Source: Planktomarina sp. (lineage in GTDB: Bacteria; Pseudomonadota; Alphaproteobacteria; Rhodobacterales; Rhodobacteraceae). From it: a stretch of DNA of 64,000 nucleotides. A program made the translations under genes and the position numbers. The stretch's first letter is position 1, and every line of letters starts with the position of its first letter. The DNA is taken from assembly GCA_020630595.1 (NCBI GenBank), contig JAHDBC010000004.1:1-64000 (forward strand), given 5' to 3'. Shown in pieces: positions 18,579-27,366 of the stretch. The notes under the pieces were generated by a model that saw only the letters and a list, made by a program, of their open reading frames with translations, ran no database searches and had not been told where the DNA came from.

Positions 18579-18611
18579 AAAAGAAAAGGCCGCCCCAAAA
18601 CGGGACGGCCC
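18579..18611 (-). terminator. Rho-independent terminator of rpsF-rpsR-rplI
   Basis: Read on the minus strand, GGCCGTCCC pairs with GGGGCGGCC (one G-T pair) around a GTTTT loop, followed by TTTTCTTTT. It lies 26 bases after the rplI stop. Confidence 0.9.
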
Positions 18612-18636
18612 TTTGCGAAAACAATCGTGTTGGCGA

Positions 18637-19254
18637 TTAGTCTTCTTTTGGTTCTTCTTCAGCAGGCTGCGGCGTGTCGTCGCCGAAATCTTCCATTCCA
18701 GCTGCGCCGATGTCATCGAACAGCTCCTGAATTTCGAATTCTGCCGCTGCTTCTTCTTCGGCGGCCAGCTCCTGAATGGATTTGCCGGACGCTTGCAGTT
18801 CTGCTTCTTCTGCAGAGCGTGCAACGTTCAGTTCGATGGACGCTTCGACTTCGGGGTGCAGGTTCACGATAACTGTATGCAGGCCCAGATCTTTGATCGG
18901 TGCGGTCAAAGCGACTTGCTTTTTGTCCAATGAGAAACCGTCAGCCGTAGCAGCCTCTGCTGCGTCGCGGGTTGTTACAGACCCGTACAACGCCCCAGAA
19001 TCCGAAGCGGAACGAATCACGATGAACTGCTGCCCATCCAATTTCGCTGCCAAATCTTCGGCTTCTTTTTTGGTTTCCAGGTTGCGTGCTTCCAGCTGTG
19101 CCTTTTGCGCTTCGAACGCTTGCAAGTTGGCATCGTTGGCACGCAGTGCTTTGCCGGTGGGGATCAGAAAGTTGCGGGCGTACCCTTCTTTCACGTTCAC
19201 CACGTCGCCCATCTGGCCCAGTTTGGCCACACGTTCCATAAGGATGATTTGCAT
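18637..19254 (-). CDS. rplI: 50S ribosomal protein L9
   Basis: This is a 205-residue L9. The N-terminal 23S-binding domain is canonical ([32 protein letters not shown]) and is joined by a long central helix to the C-terminal domain. The protein is about 55 residues longer than the E. coli protein. The extra C-terminal tail is highly acidic (repeated EEEAAAEFE and ending EEEPKED), which is common in alphaproteobacterial L9. It is the last gene of the operon, 12 bases after rpsR. Confidence 0.97.
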   Translation of the reverse strand: MQIILMERVAKLGQMGDVVNVKEGYARNFLIPTGKALRANDANLQAFEAQKAQLEARNLETKKEAEDLAAKLDGQQFIVIRSASDSGALYGSVTTRDAAEAATADGFSLDKKQVALTAPIKDLGLHTVIVNLHPEVEASIELNVARSAEEAELQASGKSIQELAAEEEAAAEFEIQELFDDIGAAGMEDFGDDTPQPAEEEPKED

Positions 19255-19266
19255 GTGCTTGGCTCC

Positions 19267-19494
19267 TTACTTCACGGCGTAGGGCAGCAGGGCCAGGAAC
19301 CGTGCGCGTTTGATGGCTTTGGCCAGTTCACGCTGTTTCTTTGCAGATACAGCCGTAATCCGGGATGGAACGATTTTGCCACGCTCTGAGATATAGCGCT
19401 GCAGCAATTTCGTGTCTTTGTAGTCGATCTTTGGTGCATTCTCGCCAGAGAATGGGCAGACCTTCCGACGGCGGAAAAATGGTTTAGATGCCAT
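19267..19494 (-). CDS. rpsR: 30S ribosomal protein S18
   Basis: The 75-residue S18 has the conserved core [22 protein letters not shown], then [36 protein letters not shown]. It binds next to S6 on the 30S platform. The gene follows rpsF with a 3-base gap, consistent with the rpsF-rpsR-rplI operon. Confidence 0.98.
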   Translation of the reverse strand: MASKPFFRRRKVCPFSGENAPKIDYKDTKLLQRYISERGKIVPSRITAVSAKKQRELAKAIKRARFLALLPYAVK

Positions 19495-19497
19495 GGT

Positions 19498-19854
19498 TTA
19501 GTCCTCCCGACGGCGGCGTTCACCGCGATCTTCTTTTTTCTGCATTTGCACGGATGGGCCTTCGGCGTGTTCATCGACTTTGATGGTCATCACGCGCATC
19601 ACATCGTCGTTCAGGCGCATCAGGCGTTCCATTTCCTGAACGGCTGGGGCGGGGGCGTCTGTTTTCAAGAACGCATAGTGACCCTTGCGGTTTTTGTTGA
19701 TCTTGTAGGCCATCGTTTTGACGCCCCAATATTCTTGATCAACAACGGCACCGCCGTTTTCTTTCAGGATGTTGGAAAATTCTTCGATCAGGCCTTCGGC
19801 CTGTGCGCCAGACAGATCCTGACGCGAGATAAAGACATGCTCATACAGGGGCAT
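19498..19854 (-). CDS. rpsF: 30S ribosomal protein S6
   Basis: The 118-residue S6 begins MPLYEHVFISRQDLS and has the conserved GAVVDQEYWGVKTMAYKINKNRKGHYAF core. The C-terminal tail is charged (KKEDRGERRRRED). It is first in the operon and forms the S6:S18 pair. The promoter must lie in the 230-bp divergent region shared with yceI. Confidence 0.98.
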   Translation of the reverse strand: MPLYEHVFISRQDLSGAQAEGLIEEFSNILKENGGAVVDQEYWGVKTMAYKINKNRKGHYAFLKTDAPAPAVQEMERLMRLNDDVMRVMTIKVDEHAEGPSVQMQKKEDRGERRRRED

Positions 19855-20088
19855 GTGATCTCCAGTTTTTCAGGTGACCTTCATAGCCTGTGCAGATGCT
19901 GCGGACACAAGGCACGAGAGGGGTCACGGGGAAAGATGATCCCGCAGCAGCCCGGCCTATGCCATGGGATCCGCATCGGGGCAAGGGCCGGCGGGCAACG
20001 CCGCACATCTAATGTGGATGCATGCAGAATTGCCGCAGGCCATCGGCAGACCATATCATTGCCAACACCACAACAAAGGACCCGATCC

Positions 20089-20661
20089 ATGAAGCACCTG
20101 ATCCTCTCTGCCGCGCTGTTGGGCTTGGCGGCCCCCGCCGTTGCCGACCCCGTAAAGTACGATCTTGACGCAAGCCATTCGCAAGTTGTTTTCAGCTACA
20201 ACCACCTTGGCTTTTCCACAACGTACGGCATGTTTTCAGGGTTCGAAGGCGAAATCATGTTTGATGTCGATGCGCCCGAAACCAGCAGCGTCAGCGTGTC
20301 GATGCCGCTGATGTCGATGTTCACGGGTTGGGAAGCCCGCGAAGCACATTTCATGAGCCCTGAATTCTTTGATGCGGCCGAAGGTGACATGGTAACATTC
20401 ACATCCACCGGGATTGAAGTGACTGGCGAAAATACCGCCAATATCACGGGGGATCTGACCATGAATGATGTCACCAAATCCGTTGTTTTGGAAACCAAGC
20501 TGAACCAGATGGGCGACAACCCAATGAGCCAGACCCCATGGCTGGGTTTTGATGCCACGACAACGCTGTTGCGGTCTGATTTCAACGTGGGTGCGTTTGC
20601 GCCATTCATTTCGGACGAAGTGTCGGTCACGATTTCCATTGAAGCAGGCGCCGCAGGTTAA
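20089..20661 (+). CDS. YceI family periplasmic lipid/isoprenoid-binding protein
   Basis: This 190-residue protein has a signal peptide (MKHLILSAALLGLAAPAVADP) and the full YceI lipocalin-like barrel. The barrel starts YDLDASHSQVVFSYNHLGFSTTYGMFSGFEG and contains NITGDLTMNDVTKSVVLETKLN. Family members bind polyisoprenoids such as ubiquinone precursors. An open frame extends far upstream in phase, but it would run antisense to rpsF; the ATG at 20089 is the one that gives a signal peptide. The neighbouring minus-strand gene encodes a second YceI domain fused to cytochrome b561. Confidence 0.93.
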   Translation: MKHLILSAALLGLAAPAVADPVKYDLDASHSQVVFSYNHLGFSTTYGMFSGFEGEIMFDVDAPETSSVSVSMPLMSMFTGWEAREAHFMSPEFFDAAEGDMVTFTSTGIEVTGENTANITGDLTMNDVTKSVVLETKLNQMGDNPMSQTPWLGFDATTTLLRSDFNVGAFAPFISDEVSVTISIEAGAAG

Positions 20662-20724
20662 CACACACAAGCGCCAGTGCAAATTGGGCCCCAGCATTCA
20701 GCATGGGGCCCTTCTTGTTTGGCG

Positions 20725-21912
20725 CTAGTCGGACCGGGTCGCTGTCAGCGCAACGTTGACCAAAACATCAAACCCCAATTGGCCCCCATCTTGCTGGTTT
20801 GTACCAATCCCGAAATCAAGGCGTGCAAGGCTGAACTGCCCTTCGGCATCTGCGGTCTGACCATCAACCGTCAATGTAAATGGCATTTCAAACGGGCGTG
20901 TCGTGCCGCGCAAGGTGACATTGCCGATCAGAACATGGCCGTCCTGCACGGCGATAATGTTCCCATTGTAGTTTGCGGTCGGGAATTGATCTGCAGCGAA
21001 ATAGTCTGGCCCCATGGCCTGACCGGTGACGCTGCCCAATGTCAAAGACCCAATCGCAATTTGCCCTTCGACCGAACCCGCAGCGCCAGCCGCGACATCG
21101 GGATCGAATTCAATTGCGGCTGTCCAATCCGCAAATTGTCCGTCCACGGCATTGCCGAATTGCATCACGGTGATCGCGACGGTGCCATTTTCCACGGTCC
21201 AACCGCTGGCGGCGGGTTGGGCCAGCGCATTTTGGCTGTTCGGTGCGGCCACATCGGCGCGCGCCCATCCGATTGCAGCCACAACAATGAACGCCCCAAC
21301 GGCCACCCCAGGCCCAATCAGTGATTTGTGGTTTGGGGTCACCTGCACGTCGGGTGAACCCACCAGCATCCTGCGCAAGGTCGCATCCTTGTCGATCAGG
21401 TGATGTTTTAATGCGCCAGCAACATGCAACAGGATCGCGATGATCAGGATTTTTTCCCACGCCATGTGGATTTGACCTGCAATCACAGACAGATCAGGCG
21501 ATTTTGGAACAAGCGGAAGCGACTGACCAAACGGCCACCAGATCGGCGCGTATCCGGATGATGCCGCGTGGGTCACCCATCCTGCCAGCGGCACAAGGAT
21601 CATGCTGAAATAAAGGGCCCAATGGGCAACCTCTGCCAGTCTGTGTTCCCATGATTTGCCGCTGATCTTACCCGGGCGCGGTTGGGTCAGCGCCCAGATC
21701 ACCCGCATCACGGCGACGAAAAACGCAGCGATGCCAACTGTTTTGTGGAATGAAAACAACCAAGCCTTGCGGGCCAACTGTTGGCTTGTGTCAAACGCCG
21801 CATCATGGGCCAGAACGCCCAGCACAATCGCAGTCAGGATCAAAAGCGCGGTCAGCCAATGAAAGCATTTGGTCACCCAGCCAAAGTGGGTCGGGGTATT
21901 TGTTGCGGGCAT
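20725..21912 (-). CDS. cytochrome b561 fused to C-terminal YceI domain
   Basis: This 395-residue fusion has an N-terminal cytochrome b561 domain of about 190 residues with four helices. Its haem-ligand histidines sit in TKCFHWLTALL, LFSFHKTVGIAAF and IAGQIHMAWEKILIIAILLHVAGALKHH. A further membrane segment (GPGVAVGAFIVVAAIGWA) leads into a periplasmic YceI domain of about 170 residues. The start at 21912 follows AAGGA. Such fusions probably pass electrons between quinones and a YceI-bound isoprenoid substrate. It converges tail-to-tail on the free-standing yceI gene. Confidence 0.9.
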   Translation of the reverse strand: MPATNTPTHFGWVTKCFHWLTALLILTAIVLGVLAHDAAFDTSQQLARKAWLFSFHKTVGIAAFFVAVMRVIWALTQPRPGKISGKSWEHRLAEVAHWALYFSMILVPLAGWVTHAASSGYAPIWWPFGQSLPLVPKSPDLSVIAGQIHMAWEKILIIAILLHVAGALKHHLIDKDATLRRMLVGSPDVQVTPNHKSLIGPGVAVGAFIVVAAIGWARADVAAPNSQNALAQPAASGWTVENGTVAITVMQFGNAVDGQFADWTAAIEFDPDVAAGAAGSVEGQIAIGSLTLGSVTGQAMGPDYFAADQFPTANYNGNIIAVQDGHVLIGNVTLRGTTRPFEMPFTLTVDGQTADAEGQFSLARLDFGIGTNQQDGGQLGFDVLVNVALTATRSD

Positions 21913-22040
21913 CGTGAATCCTTTTCGGTTGCCACCAAATCCTAAACTGTTGGCTGGAATTTCCAAACCCGCATCCCCGCACAGACATTGCGCCCCGATG
22001 CAAGGGCAGGTAACCCCTTGTAAAACGATAGGGGACAAGG

Positions 22041-22964
22041 ATGAAGGCATTTGTATTTCCGGGGCAGGGTGCCCAAACCATCGGGATGGGCAAGGCGCTC
22101 GCGGATGCTTACCCGGCAGCGGCGCAAATCTTTGCCGAAGTGGACGATGCATTGGGGGAAAACCTGTCGGGCCTGATTTGGGACGGGGATATCGAAACCC
22201 TGACCCTGACCGCCAATGCCCAACCCGCCCTGATGGCCACATCCCTTGCCGCCATGAAAGCGCTAGAAGCTGAAGGTCACGCCATCACCGATGCTGCATT
22301 TGTTGCGGGCCATTCGTTGGGTGAATATTCCGCGCTCGCCGCTTCCGGTGCGCTGACGGTCGCCGACACCGCGAAACTGTTGCGGCTTCGCGGGCAATCC
22401 ATGCAGGATGCGGTGCCCGTTGGGGTTGGATCCATGGCCGCCATTCTTGGGCTGGATTTCGAAGCCGTGCAATCCGTTGCAGCAGATGCCGCCCAAGGGG
22501 AAGTGTGTCAGGCCGCCAACGACAATGACCCAACACAGGTTGTTGTGTCTGGCCACAAGGCCGCCGTGGAACGCGCCGCAGAAATCGCGAAGGATCGTGG
22601 GGCCAAGCGGGCGGTGATCCTTCCCGTGTCGGCCCCGTTCCATTGTGCGCTGATGCAACCTGCCGCGGATGCGATGGCCGCTGCCTTGGCTGACACGACG
22701 ATCAGCACGCCACAAACCCCCGTGGTCGCCAATGTGCATGCGGCCCCGATCAGTGATCCTGACCAGATCCGCGAAAGCCTGATCGCGCAGGTGACCGGAT
22801 CGGTCCGCTGGCGCGAATCCGTGGCTGCCATGGCCGCCGCCGGTGTGACTGAATTTTGGGAAATCGGCCCCGGCAAAGCCTTGTCTGGCATGATCCGGAA
22901 ATTTGACCGCGCCTTGACCGTTGCCAACTTTGGCACCCCTGATGATATTGCGAAACTGACCTGA
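22041..22964 (+). CDS. fabD: malonyl-CoA:ACP transacylase
   Basis: The 307-residue enzyme loads malonate from CoA onto the acyl carrier protein. Conserved features include FPGQGAQTIGMGK at the start, the nucleophile S92 in GHSLGEYSA and the catalytic H201 in APFHCALM. WEIGPGKALSGMIRK is near the C-terminus. It is the first gene of a fab block on the same strand (fabD, fabG, acpP, fabF), with a GGGGACAAGG ribosome site. Confidence 0.97.
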   Translation: MKAFVFPGQGAQTIGMGKALADAYPAAAQIFAEVDDALGENLSGLIWDGDIETLTLTANAQPALMATSLAAMKALEAEGHAITDAAFVAGHSLGEYSALAASGALTVADTAKLLRLRGQSMQDAVPVGVGSMAAILGLDFEAVQSVAADAAQGEVCQAANDNDPTQVVVSGHKAAVERAAEIAKDRGAKRAVILPVSAPFHCALMQPAADAMAAALADTTISTPQTPVVANVHAAPISDPDQIRESLIAQVTGSVRWRESVAAMAAAGVTEFWEIGPGKALSGMIRKFDRALTVANFGTPDDIAKLT

Positions 22965-23109
22965 TCAGCCCGCGTGTTATAACCGCAAGACGGGGAAAAA
23001 TGCGGGGTTGGTTGCCTGATCCATGCGCAGGGGTCGCAAAAAATGATCTTAGGTGCAGCGCAGCCTGCGCCCACCAAATCTTTCCCCACGAAACCCAAGG
23101 AGGGACCAA

Positions 23110-23847
23110 ATGTTCGATCTTACAGGAAAAAATGCCCTGATTACCGGTGCCTCTGGCGGCATTGGGGGCGATATCGCCAAGGCGCTGCATGCGGCGGGTG
23201 CAACAGTCGGGCTGTCAGGCACGCGCGTTGAACCGCTGGACGCATTGGCGGCTGAACTTGGCGATCGGGCCCATGTGCTGCCCTGCAACCTGTCGGACGC
23301 GGATGCGGTGACACAGCTTCCCAAAGATGCGGCAGCCGCGATGGGCAGTGTCGATATTTTGGTGAACAACGCTGGGGTGACCAAAGACAATCTGTTCATG
23401 CGGATGTCCGACGAAGAATGGTCCACCGTTCTTGATATCAATCTGACATCGACCATGCGGCTGTGCAAAGGGGTGATGCGGGGCATGATGAAGGCCCGTT
23501 GGGGGCGGATCGTCAACATTTCTTCCATCGTCGGGGCCACCGGCAACCCGGGACAGGCCAATTATGCTGCGTCCAAGGCGGGGATGGTCGGGATGTCCAA
23601 ATCGCTTGCTTACGAAGTCGCGTCGCGCGGGATCACCGTCAATTGTGTTGCGCCAGGGTTTATTGCAACGGCCATGACAGACAAGCTGACCGATGATCAA
23701 AAGGCAGGAATTTTGGGGCAAATCCCAGCTGGACGCATGGGCAGCACAGATGAAATTTCGTCAGCGGTGTTGTATTTGGCCAGCCCCGAAGCAGGTTATG
23801 TTACTGGCACCACGCTGCACGTGAACGGCGGCATGGCAATGCTGTAG
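23110..23847 (+). CDS. fabG: 3-oxoacyl-ACP reductase
   Basis: The 245-residue short-chain dehydrogenase has a TGASGGIG cofactor motif, NNAGVT and the catalytic Ser-Tyr-Lys set in NISSIVGATGNPGQANYAASKAG. The C-terminal YVTGTTLHVNGGMAML is typical of FabG. It reduces 3-oxoacyl-ACP with NADPH in the elongation cycle. A 145-bp gap from fabD leaves room for its own promoter, and AAGGAGGG precedes the ATG. Confidence 0.96.
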   Translation: MFDLTGKNALITGASGGIGGDIAKALHAAGATVGLSGTRVEPLDALAAELGDRAHVLPCNLSDADAVTQLPKDAAAAMGSVDILVNNAGVTKDNLFMRMSDEEWSTVLDINLTSTMRLCKGVMRGMMKARWGRIVNISSIVGATGNPGQANYAASKAGMVGMSKSLAYEVASRGITVNCVAPGFIATAMTDKLTDDQKAGILGQIPAGRMGSTDEISSAVLYLASPEAGYVTGTTLHVNGGMAML

Positions 23848-23854
23848 ATTCCGT

Positions 23855-23882
23855 TTGCGGTCACAAAAACCTATGATATAGG
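23855..23882 (+). promoter_or_regulatory. candidate acpP promoter
   Basis: TTGCGG at 23855-23860 and TATAGG at 23877-23882 are separated by 16 bases, about 130 bases before acpP. The match to the housekeeping consensus is moderate. Confidence 0.4.
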
Positions 23883-24014
23883 CGGCGCAAATTCGCCGTG
23901 GGGGCTTGTGCCCCTACGTCAAAACCCCTTTATGGGATGCAACCGGCCCCACAGGCCAAATGCCGAACCGGCGCAAAACAGGGCCTTGGCCCGGGAACGA
24001 TAAGGACCAAATCC

Positions 24015-24248
24015 ATGAGCGACGTCGCAGACCGCGTAAAGAAAATCGTAGTTGAACACCTGGGTGTTGAAGAAGACAAAGTTGTCGAAAATGCATCGTT
24101 CATCGATGATCTGGGCGCAGACAGCCTGGACACGGTTGAACTGGTTATGGCGTTCGAAGAAGAATTCGGCATCGAAATCCCAGACGACGCTGCTGAAACG
24201 ATCCAGACTTTCGGCGACGCTGTGAAGTTCATCAACGAAGCGCAATAA
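24015..24248 (+). CDS. acpP: acyl carrier protein
   Basis: The 77-residue acidic protein carries the phosphopantetheine site S37 in [22 protein letters not shown]. It is the central carrier of fatty acid synthesis and sits between fabG and fabF. A TAAGGA ribosome site precedes the ATG and a strong terminator follows, so it is probably a highly expressed short transcript. Confidence 0.98.
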   Translation: MSDVADRVKKIVVEHLGVEEDKVVENASFIDDLGADSLDTVELVMAFEEEFGIEIPDDAAETIQTFGDAVKFINEAQ

Positions 24249-24271
24249 GCCACCGTTGATTGATTTTGGAA

Positions 24272-24299
24272 CGCGGCATCCTTCGGGGTGCCGTTTTTC
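24272..24299 (+). terminator. Rho-independent terminator of acpP
   Basis: An 8-bp stem (CGGCATCC / GGGTGCCG, one T-G pair) with a stable TTCG tetraloop is followed by TTTTT. Confidence 0.9.
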
Positions 24300-24425
24300 G
24301 TTGCGTAGGACATGGGTGAATTTTCGCGTCTTCAGGGGCGCTGATCTTGCTGCACACCCGCCCGCAGCGTAAGAGACACCAAAGCGCCGCGGTTCGGCTG
24401 GCGCAGACTGCAAAAGGGGTTACAC

Positions 24426-25685
24426 ATGCGTCGTGTTGTTGTCACCGGTCTTGGAATGGTCACCCCCTTGGGTGACGGGGTGGATGTAACGTGGTCACGC
24501 ATTCTGGACGGACAGTCCGGTGCTGGTCCAATCACCCGGTTTGATCCATCAGGTGTTGCGACCAAATACGCCTGTGAAGTCCCGCGCGGCGACGGCAGCG
24601 ATGGCACGTTTAATCCCGATGCCTATATGGCGCCAAAAGAACAGCGCAAAGTGGATGATTTCATTGTTTATGGTCTGGCCGCAGCGCAGCAGGCTGTCGA
24701 AGATGCGGGTTGGATGCCAGAAGATGTTGAAAGCCTGGAACGAACCGGTGTGATGATCGGATCCGGAATCGGCGGGCTGCAGTCGATTGCGGAAACGGCT
24801 GTCTTGATCAAAGAAAAAGGCGCGCGCCGTGTGTCCCCATTCTTTATTCCGGGATCGCTTATCAATTTGGTGTCCGGTCAGGTCAGTATCAAATATGGCT
24901 TTAAGGGTCCAAATCACGCGGTTGTCACGGCCTGTTCTACGGGGGCGCATGCGATTGGCGATGCGGCCCGGCTGATCAAATCTGGCGATGCGGACGTGAT
25001 GGTTGCGGGCGGCGCCGAAGGGGCAATCTGCGAACTGGGCATCGCTGGTTTCAACGCCTGCAAGGCACTGTCTACAAAACGCGAAGATGATCCAACCAAA
25101 GCGTCGCGCCCCTATGACGCGGACCGTGACGGGTTCGTCATGGGCGAAGGCGCAGGGATTGTCGTCTTGGAAGACTACGAACATGCCAAGGCGCGCGGTG
25201 CGAAAATCTATGCCGAAGTTCTGGGCTATGGCCTGTCGGGCGACGCATATCACATCACAGCCCCGTCCGAAGACGGCGAAGGGGGCGAACGGTCCATGCG
25301 CGCGGCACTGAAAAACGCGGGTCTTGAACCGGCCGCGATTGATTACATCAACGCCCATGGCACGTCGACGATGGCCGATACGATTGAACTGGGCGCCGTG
25401 GAACGCATGATGGGGGACGCGGCAGCCAAGGCCACCATGTCATCAACCAAGTCGTCCACAGGTCACCTTTTGGGGGCTGCTGGCGCGATCGAAGCGATCT
25501 TCAGCATTCTGGCCATCCGTGATCAGGTTGCCCCCCCGACAATCAACCTAGACAATCCTGCTGTGGAACCAAAACTGGATCTGGCCCCCAACAAAAAGGT
25601 GGAACGCAAGATTGATGTTGCCCTGTCCAATTCATTTGGATTTGGCGGAACAAATGCATCCGTGATCTTTGGAAAGGTCGACTAA
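24426..25685 (+). CDS. fabF: 3-oxoacyl-ACP synthase II
   Basis: The 419-residue thiolase-fold condensing enzyme begins MRRVVVTGLGMVTPLGDGVD. Catalytic C170 is in VTACSTGAHAIG. The two active-site histidines are in YINAHGTSTMADTIE and SSTGHLLGAAGAIE, and NSFGFGGTNASVIF closes the protein. It elongates acyl-ACP with malonyl-ACP. The mltG gene starts two bases after its stop. Confidence 0.97.
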   Translation: MRRVVVTGLGMVTPLGDGVDVTWSRILDGQSGAGPITRFDPSGVATKYACEVPRGDGSDGTFNPDAYMAPKEQRKVDDFIVYGLAAAQQAVEDAGWMPEDVESLERTGVMIGSGIGGLQSIAETAVLIKEKGARRVSPFFIPGSLINLVSGQVSIKYGFKGPNHAVVTACSTGAHAIGDAARLIKSGDADVMVAGGAEGAICELGIAGFNACKALSTKREDDPTKASRPYDADRDGFVMGEGAGIVVLEDYEHAKARGAKIYAEVLGYGLSGDAYHITAPSEDGEGGERSMRAALKNAGLEPAAIDYINAHGTSTMADTIELGAVERMMGDAAAKATMSSTKSSTGHLLGAAGAIEAIFSILAIRDQVAPPTINLDNPAVEPKLDLAPNKKVERKIDVALSNSFGFGGTNASVIFGKVD

Positions 25686-25687
25686 AG

Positions 25688-26842
25688 ATGTGGAAAGGTA
25701 TCGCGTCAAACGCGCTAACCCTGTTTGTGCTGATCCTGTTTTTGATGGGCGGTTTCATCAGTGTTGCGATTTCGCGGTACGCAGATCCCGGCCCGCTAGA
25801 GGCTGCAATGTGCCTGACCGTGGATCGCGGCAGCAATTTTGATCGGGTGGCCGAAAATCTTGCCGCCGAAGGGGCGATTTCCAGCCCCCGATTGTTCCTG
25901 ATCGGTGTGGATTACGCCGAAAAGCGGGACGATCTGAAAGCCGGTGCCTATCTGATCCAGCCCAACGCATCGATGTCCGATATCGTGGACACAGTCACAG
26001 ACACCGGGCGCAGCACGTGCGGTACGGAAATTGTTTATCGGTTGGGGGTGACGCGCACGACCGTTCAGGTGCGTGAATTGAACCCGCAGACCAATCGTTT
26101 TGATGCGCTTGTCACGTTCAATCCCGCCGAAGACGAAACGCCGACGGTTTATGCGCAACTGAAAGCCGCCACTGGAACGCGCTTCCGCGTCGCGGTGGCA
26201 GAGGGGATCACCACATGGCAGGCCCTGCAAGGGTTGTCGCAGATCGACATTCTGGAAGGTGAGGCCACATCAACACCCGCCGAAGGCGCAATGGCACCAG
26301 ACAGCTATGAATTGTCCGTGGGTGACACTGTGCAAAGCGTTGTTGCACGAATGGTCGACACGCAGGCCCGCAGGATTGCACGGGTCTGGGAAAACCGGGC
26401 CGACGACGCGCCGGTGTCCACCCCCGAAGAAATGGTCATTCTGGCATCCATCATTGAAAAAGAAACAGCTGAACCCGACGAACGCGGGCAGGTTGCATCT
26501 GTGTTTGCCAATCGTCTGGTGCGGGGAATGCGCCTGCAAACGGACCCGACCGTGATCTACGGCATCACCCGCGGCGAAGGCACGCTGGGCCGTGGTTTGC
26601 GCCAATCCGAACTGCGGCGCGAAACGCCGTGGAACACTTATACCATTGACGGTCTGCCACCAACGCCCATCGCCAATCCGGGGCTTGCCGCATTGCAGGC
26701 CGCCGTGAACCCTGATGACACTGATTTCATCTTTTTCGTGGCCGATGGCACTGGCGGTCACGCATTTGCGACCAATCTGGCTGATCACAACCGCAATGTT
26801 GCGGTCTGGCGTCAGATCGAAGCGGAACGCGCCAACCAATAG
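25688..26842 (+). CDS. mltG: endolytic murein transglycosylase
   Basis: The 384-residue protein has one N-terminal membrane anchor (residues 8-30) and a YceG/MltG domain. The catalytic glutamate is in EEMVILASIIEKETAEPDERGQVASVFANRL, followed by LQTDPTVIYGI and PWNTYTIDGLPPTPIANPGLAAL. It cleaves nascent peptidoglycan strands and helps set glycan length. It is coupled to fabF and lies immediately upstream of the GTA cluster, 194 bases away. Confidence 0.95.
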   Translation: MWKGIASNALTLFVLILFLMGGFISVAISRYADPGPLEAAMCLTVDRGSNFDRVAENLAAEGAISSPRLFLIGVDYAEKRDDLKAGAYLIQPNASMSDIVDTVTDTGRSTCGTEIVYRLGVTRTTVQVRELNPQTNRFDALVTFNPAEDETPTVYAQLKAATGTRFRVAVAEGITTWQALQGLSQIDILEGEATSTPAEGAMAPDSYELSVGDTVQSVVARMVDTQARRIARVWENRADDAPVSTPEEMVILASIIEKETAEPDERGQVASVFANRLVRGMRLQTDPTVIYGITRGEGTLGRGLRQSELRRETPWNTYTIDGLPPTPIANPGLAALQAAVNPDDTDFIFFVADGTGGHAFATNLADHNRNVAVWRQIEAERANQ

Positions 26843-27036
26843 CGGCTATCATGCGCCCGTGGGGTTGGCGCGTGCATGAATTTTTGCCCTTTGCGATGCA
26901 AACAATTGGTTAACGCCCCGTGCGCAGGCCCACCCCCATTTTTTGATTGAAGCCCCCCGTTGTGCGACAGTGCAAGGGCTAGAAGGCGTGATCCCGCGCC
27001 CCCTCGTGCGGAGGCATGAGAGGCTAATCGACTATA
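26843..27036 (+). promoter_or_regulatory. upstream region of the GTA cluster
   Basis: The 194-base gap before g1 must hold the main GTA promoter. It contains one CtrA half-site (TTAAC at 26910-26914) but no full CtrA box and no convincing -35/-10 pair. In R. capsulatus the cluster promoter is activated by GafA; no GafA site can be recognised by eye. Confidence 0.45.
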
Positions 27037-27366
27037 ATGAGTAATCAAGTATCTGTACCCACTGACCCCCGTGATATCGCCCTGCGTGATGAATTTCGGG
27101 ACTACATCGAACTGATCCGTGACGACATTGCCCGGATCACCGGTGGCCTTCCTGATAAAACCAGCGACGAGGCAAAGGATCTGCGCTGGCTTATCAAAGA
27201 CCTCGAAAAGACCCGTAAAGAGCTTAACTATTTAGAGGCCCGTATCGCCCATGAAGCAGACGCAGACCCCACCGAAATCTTCGACTTCGACGCCGTCAAA
27301 TCTACGGTCGGGGGCCGCTTGGATCGCCTCCGCCAATCCTTTGGCGCAGGAACAGTTTCTGAATGA
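27037..27366 (+). CDS. GTA g1, small terminase subunit (TerS-like)
   Basis: The 109-residue protein is alpha-helical and charged, and resembles GTA ORFg1. It has a long central helix (DYIELIRDDIARITGGLPDKTSDEAKDLRWLIKDLEKTRKELNYLEARIAHEAD) suited to a DNA-packaging oligomer. In the R. capsulatus GTA, g1 is the small terminase that works with g2. Position directly before the large terminase supports the call. Its last 116 bases overlap the proposed g2 start in another frame. Confidence 0.82.
   Translation: MSNQVSVPTDPRDIALRDEFRDYIELIRDDIARITGGLPDKTSDEAKDLRWLIKDLEKTRKELNYLEARIAHEADADPTEIFDFDAVKSTVGGRLDRLRQSFGAGTVSE

Noticed and set aside
19546-20088. N-terminal extension of the yceI frame
   Set aside because: It would run antisense through rpsF and bury the signal peptide; the ATG at 20089 is convincing.
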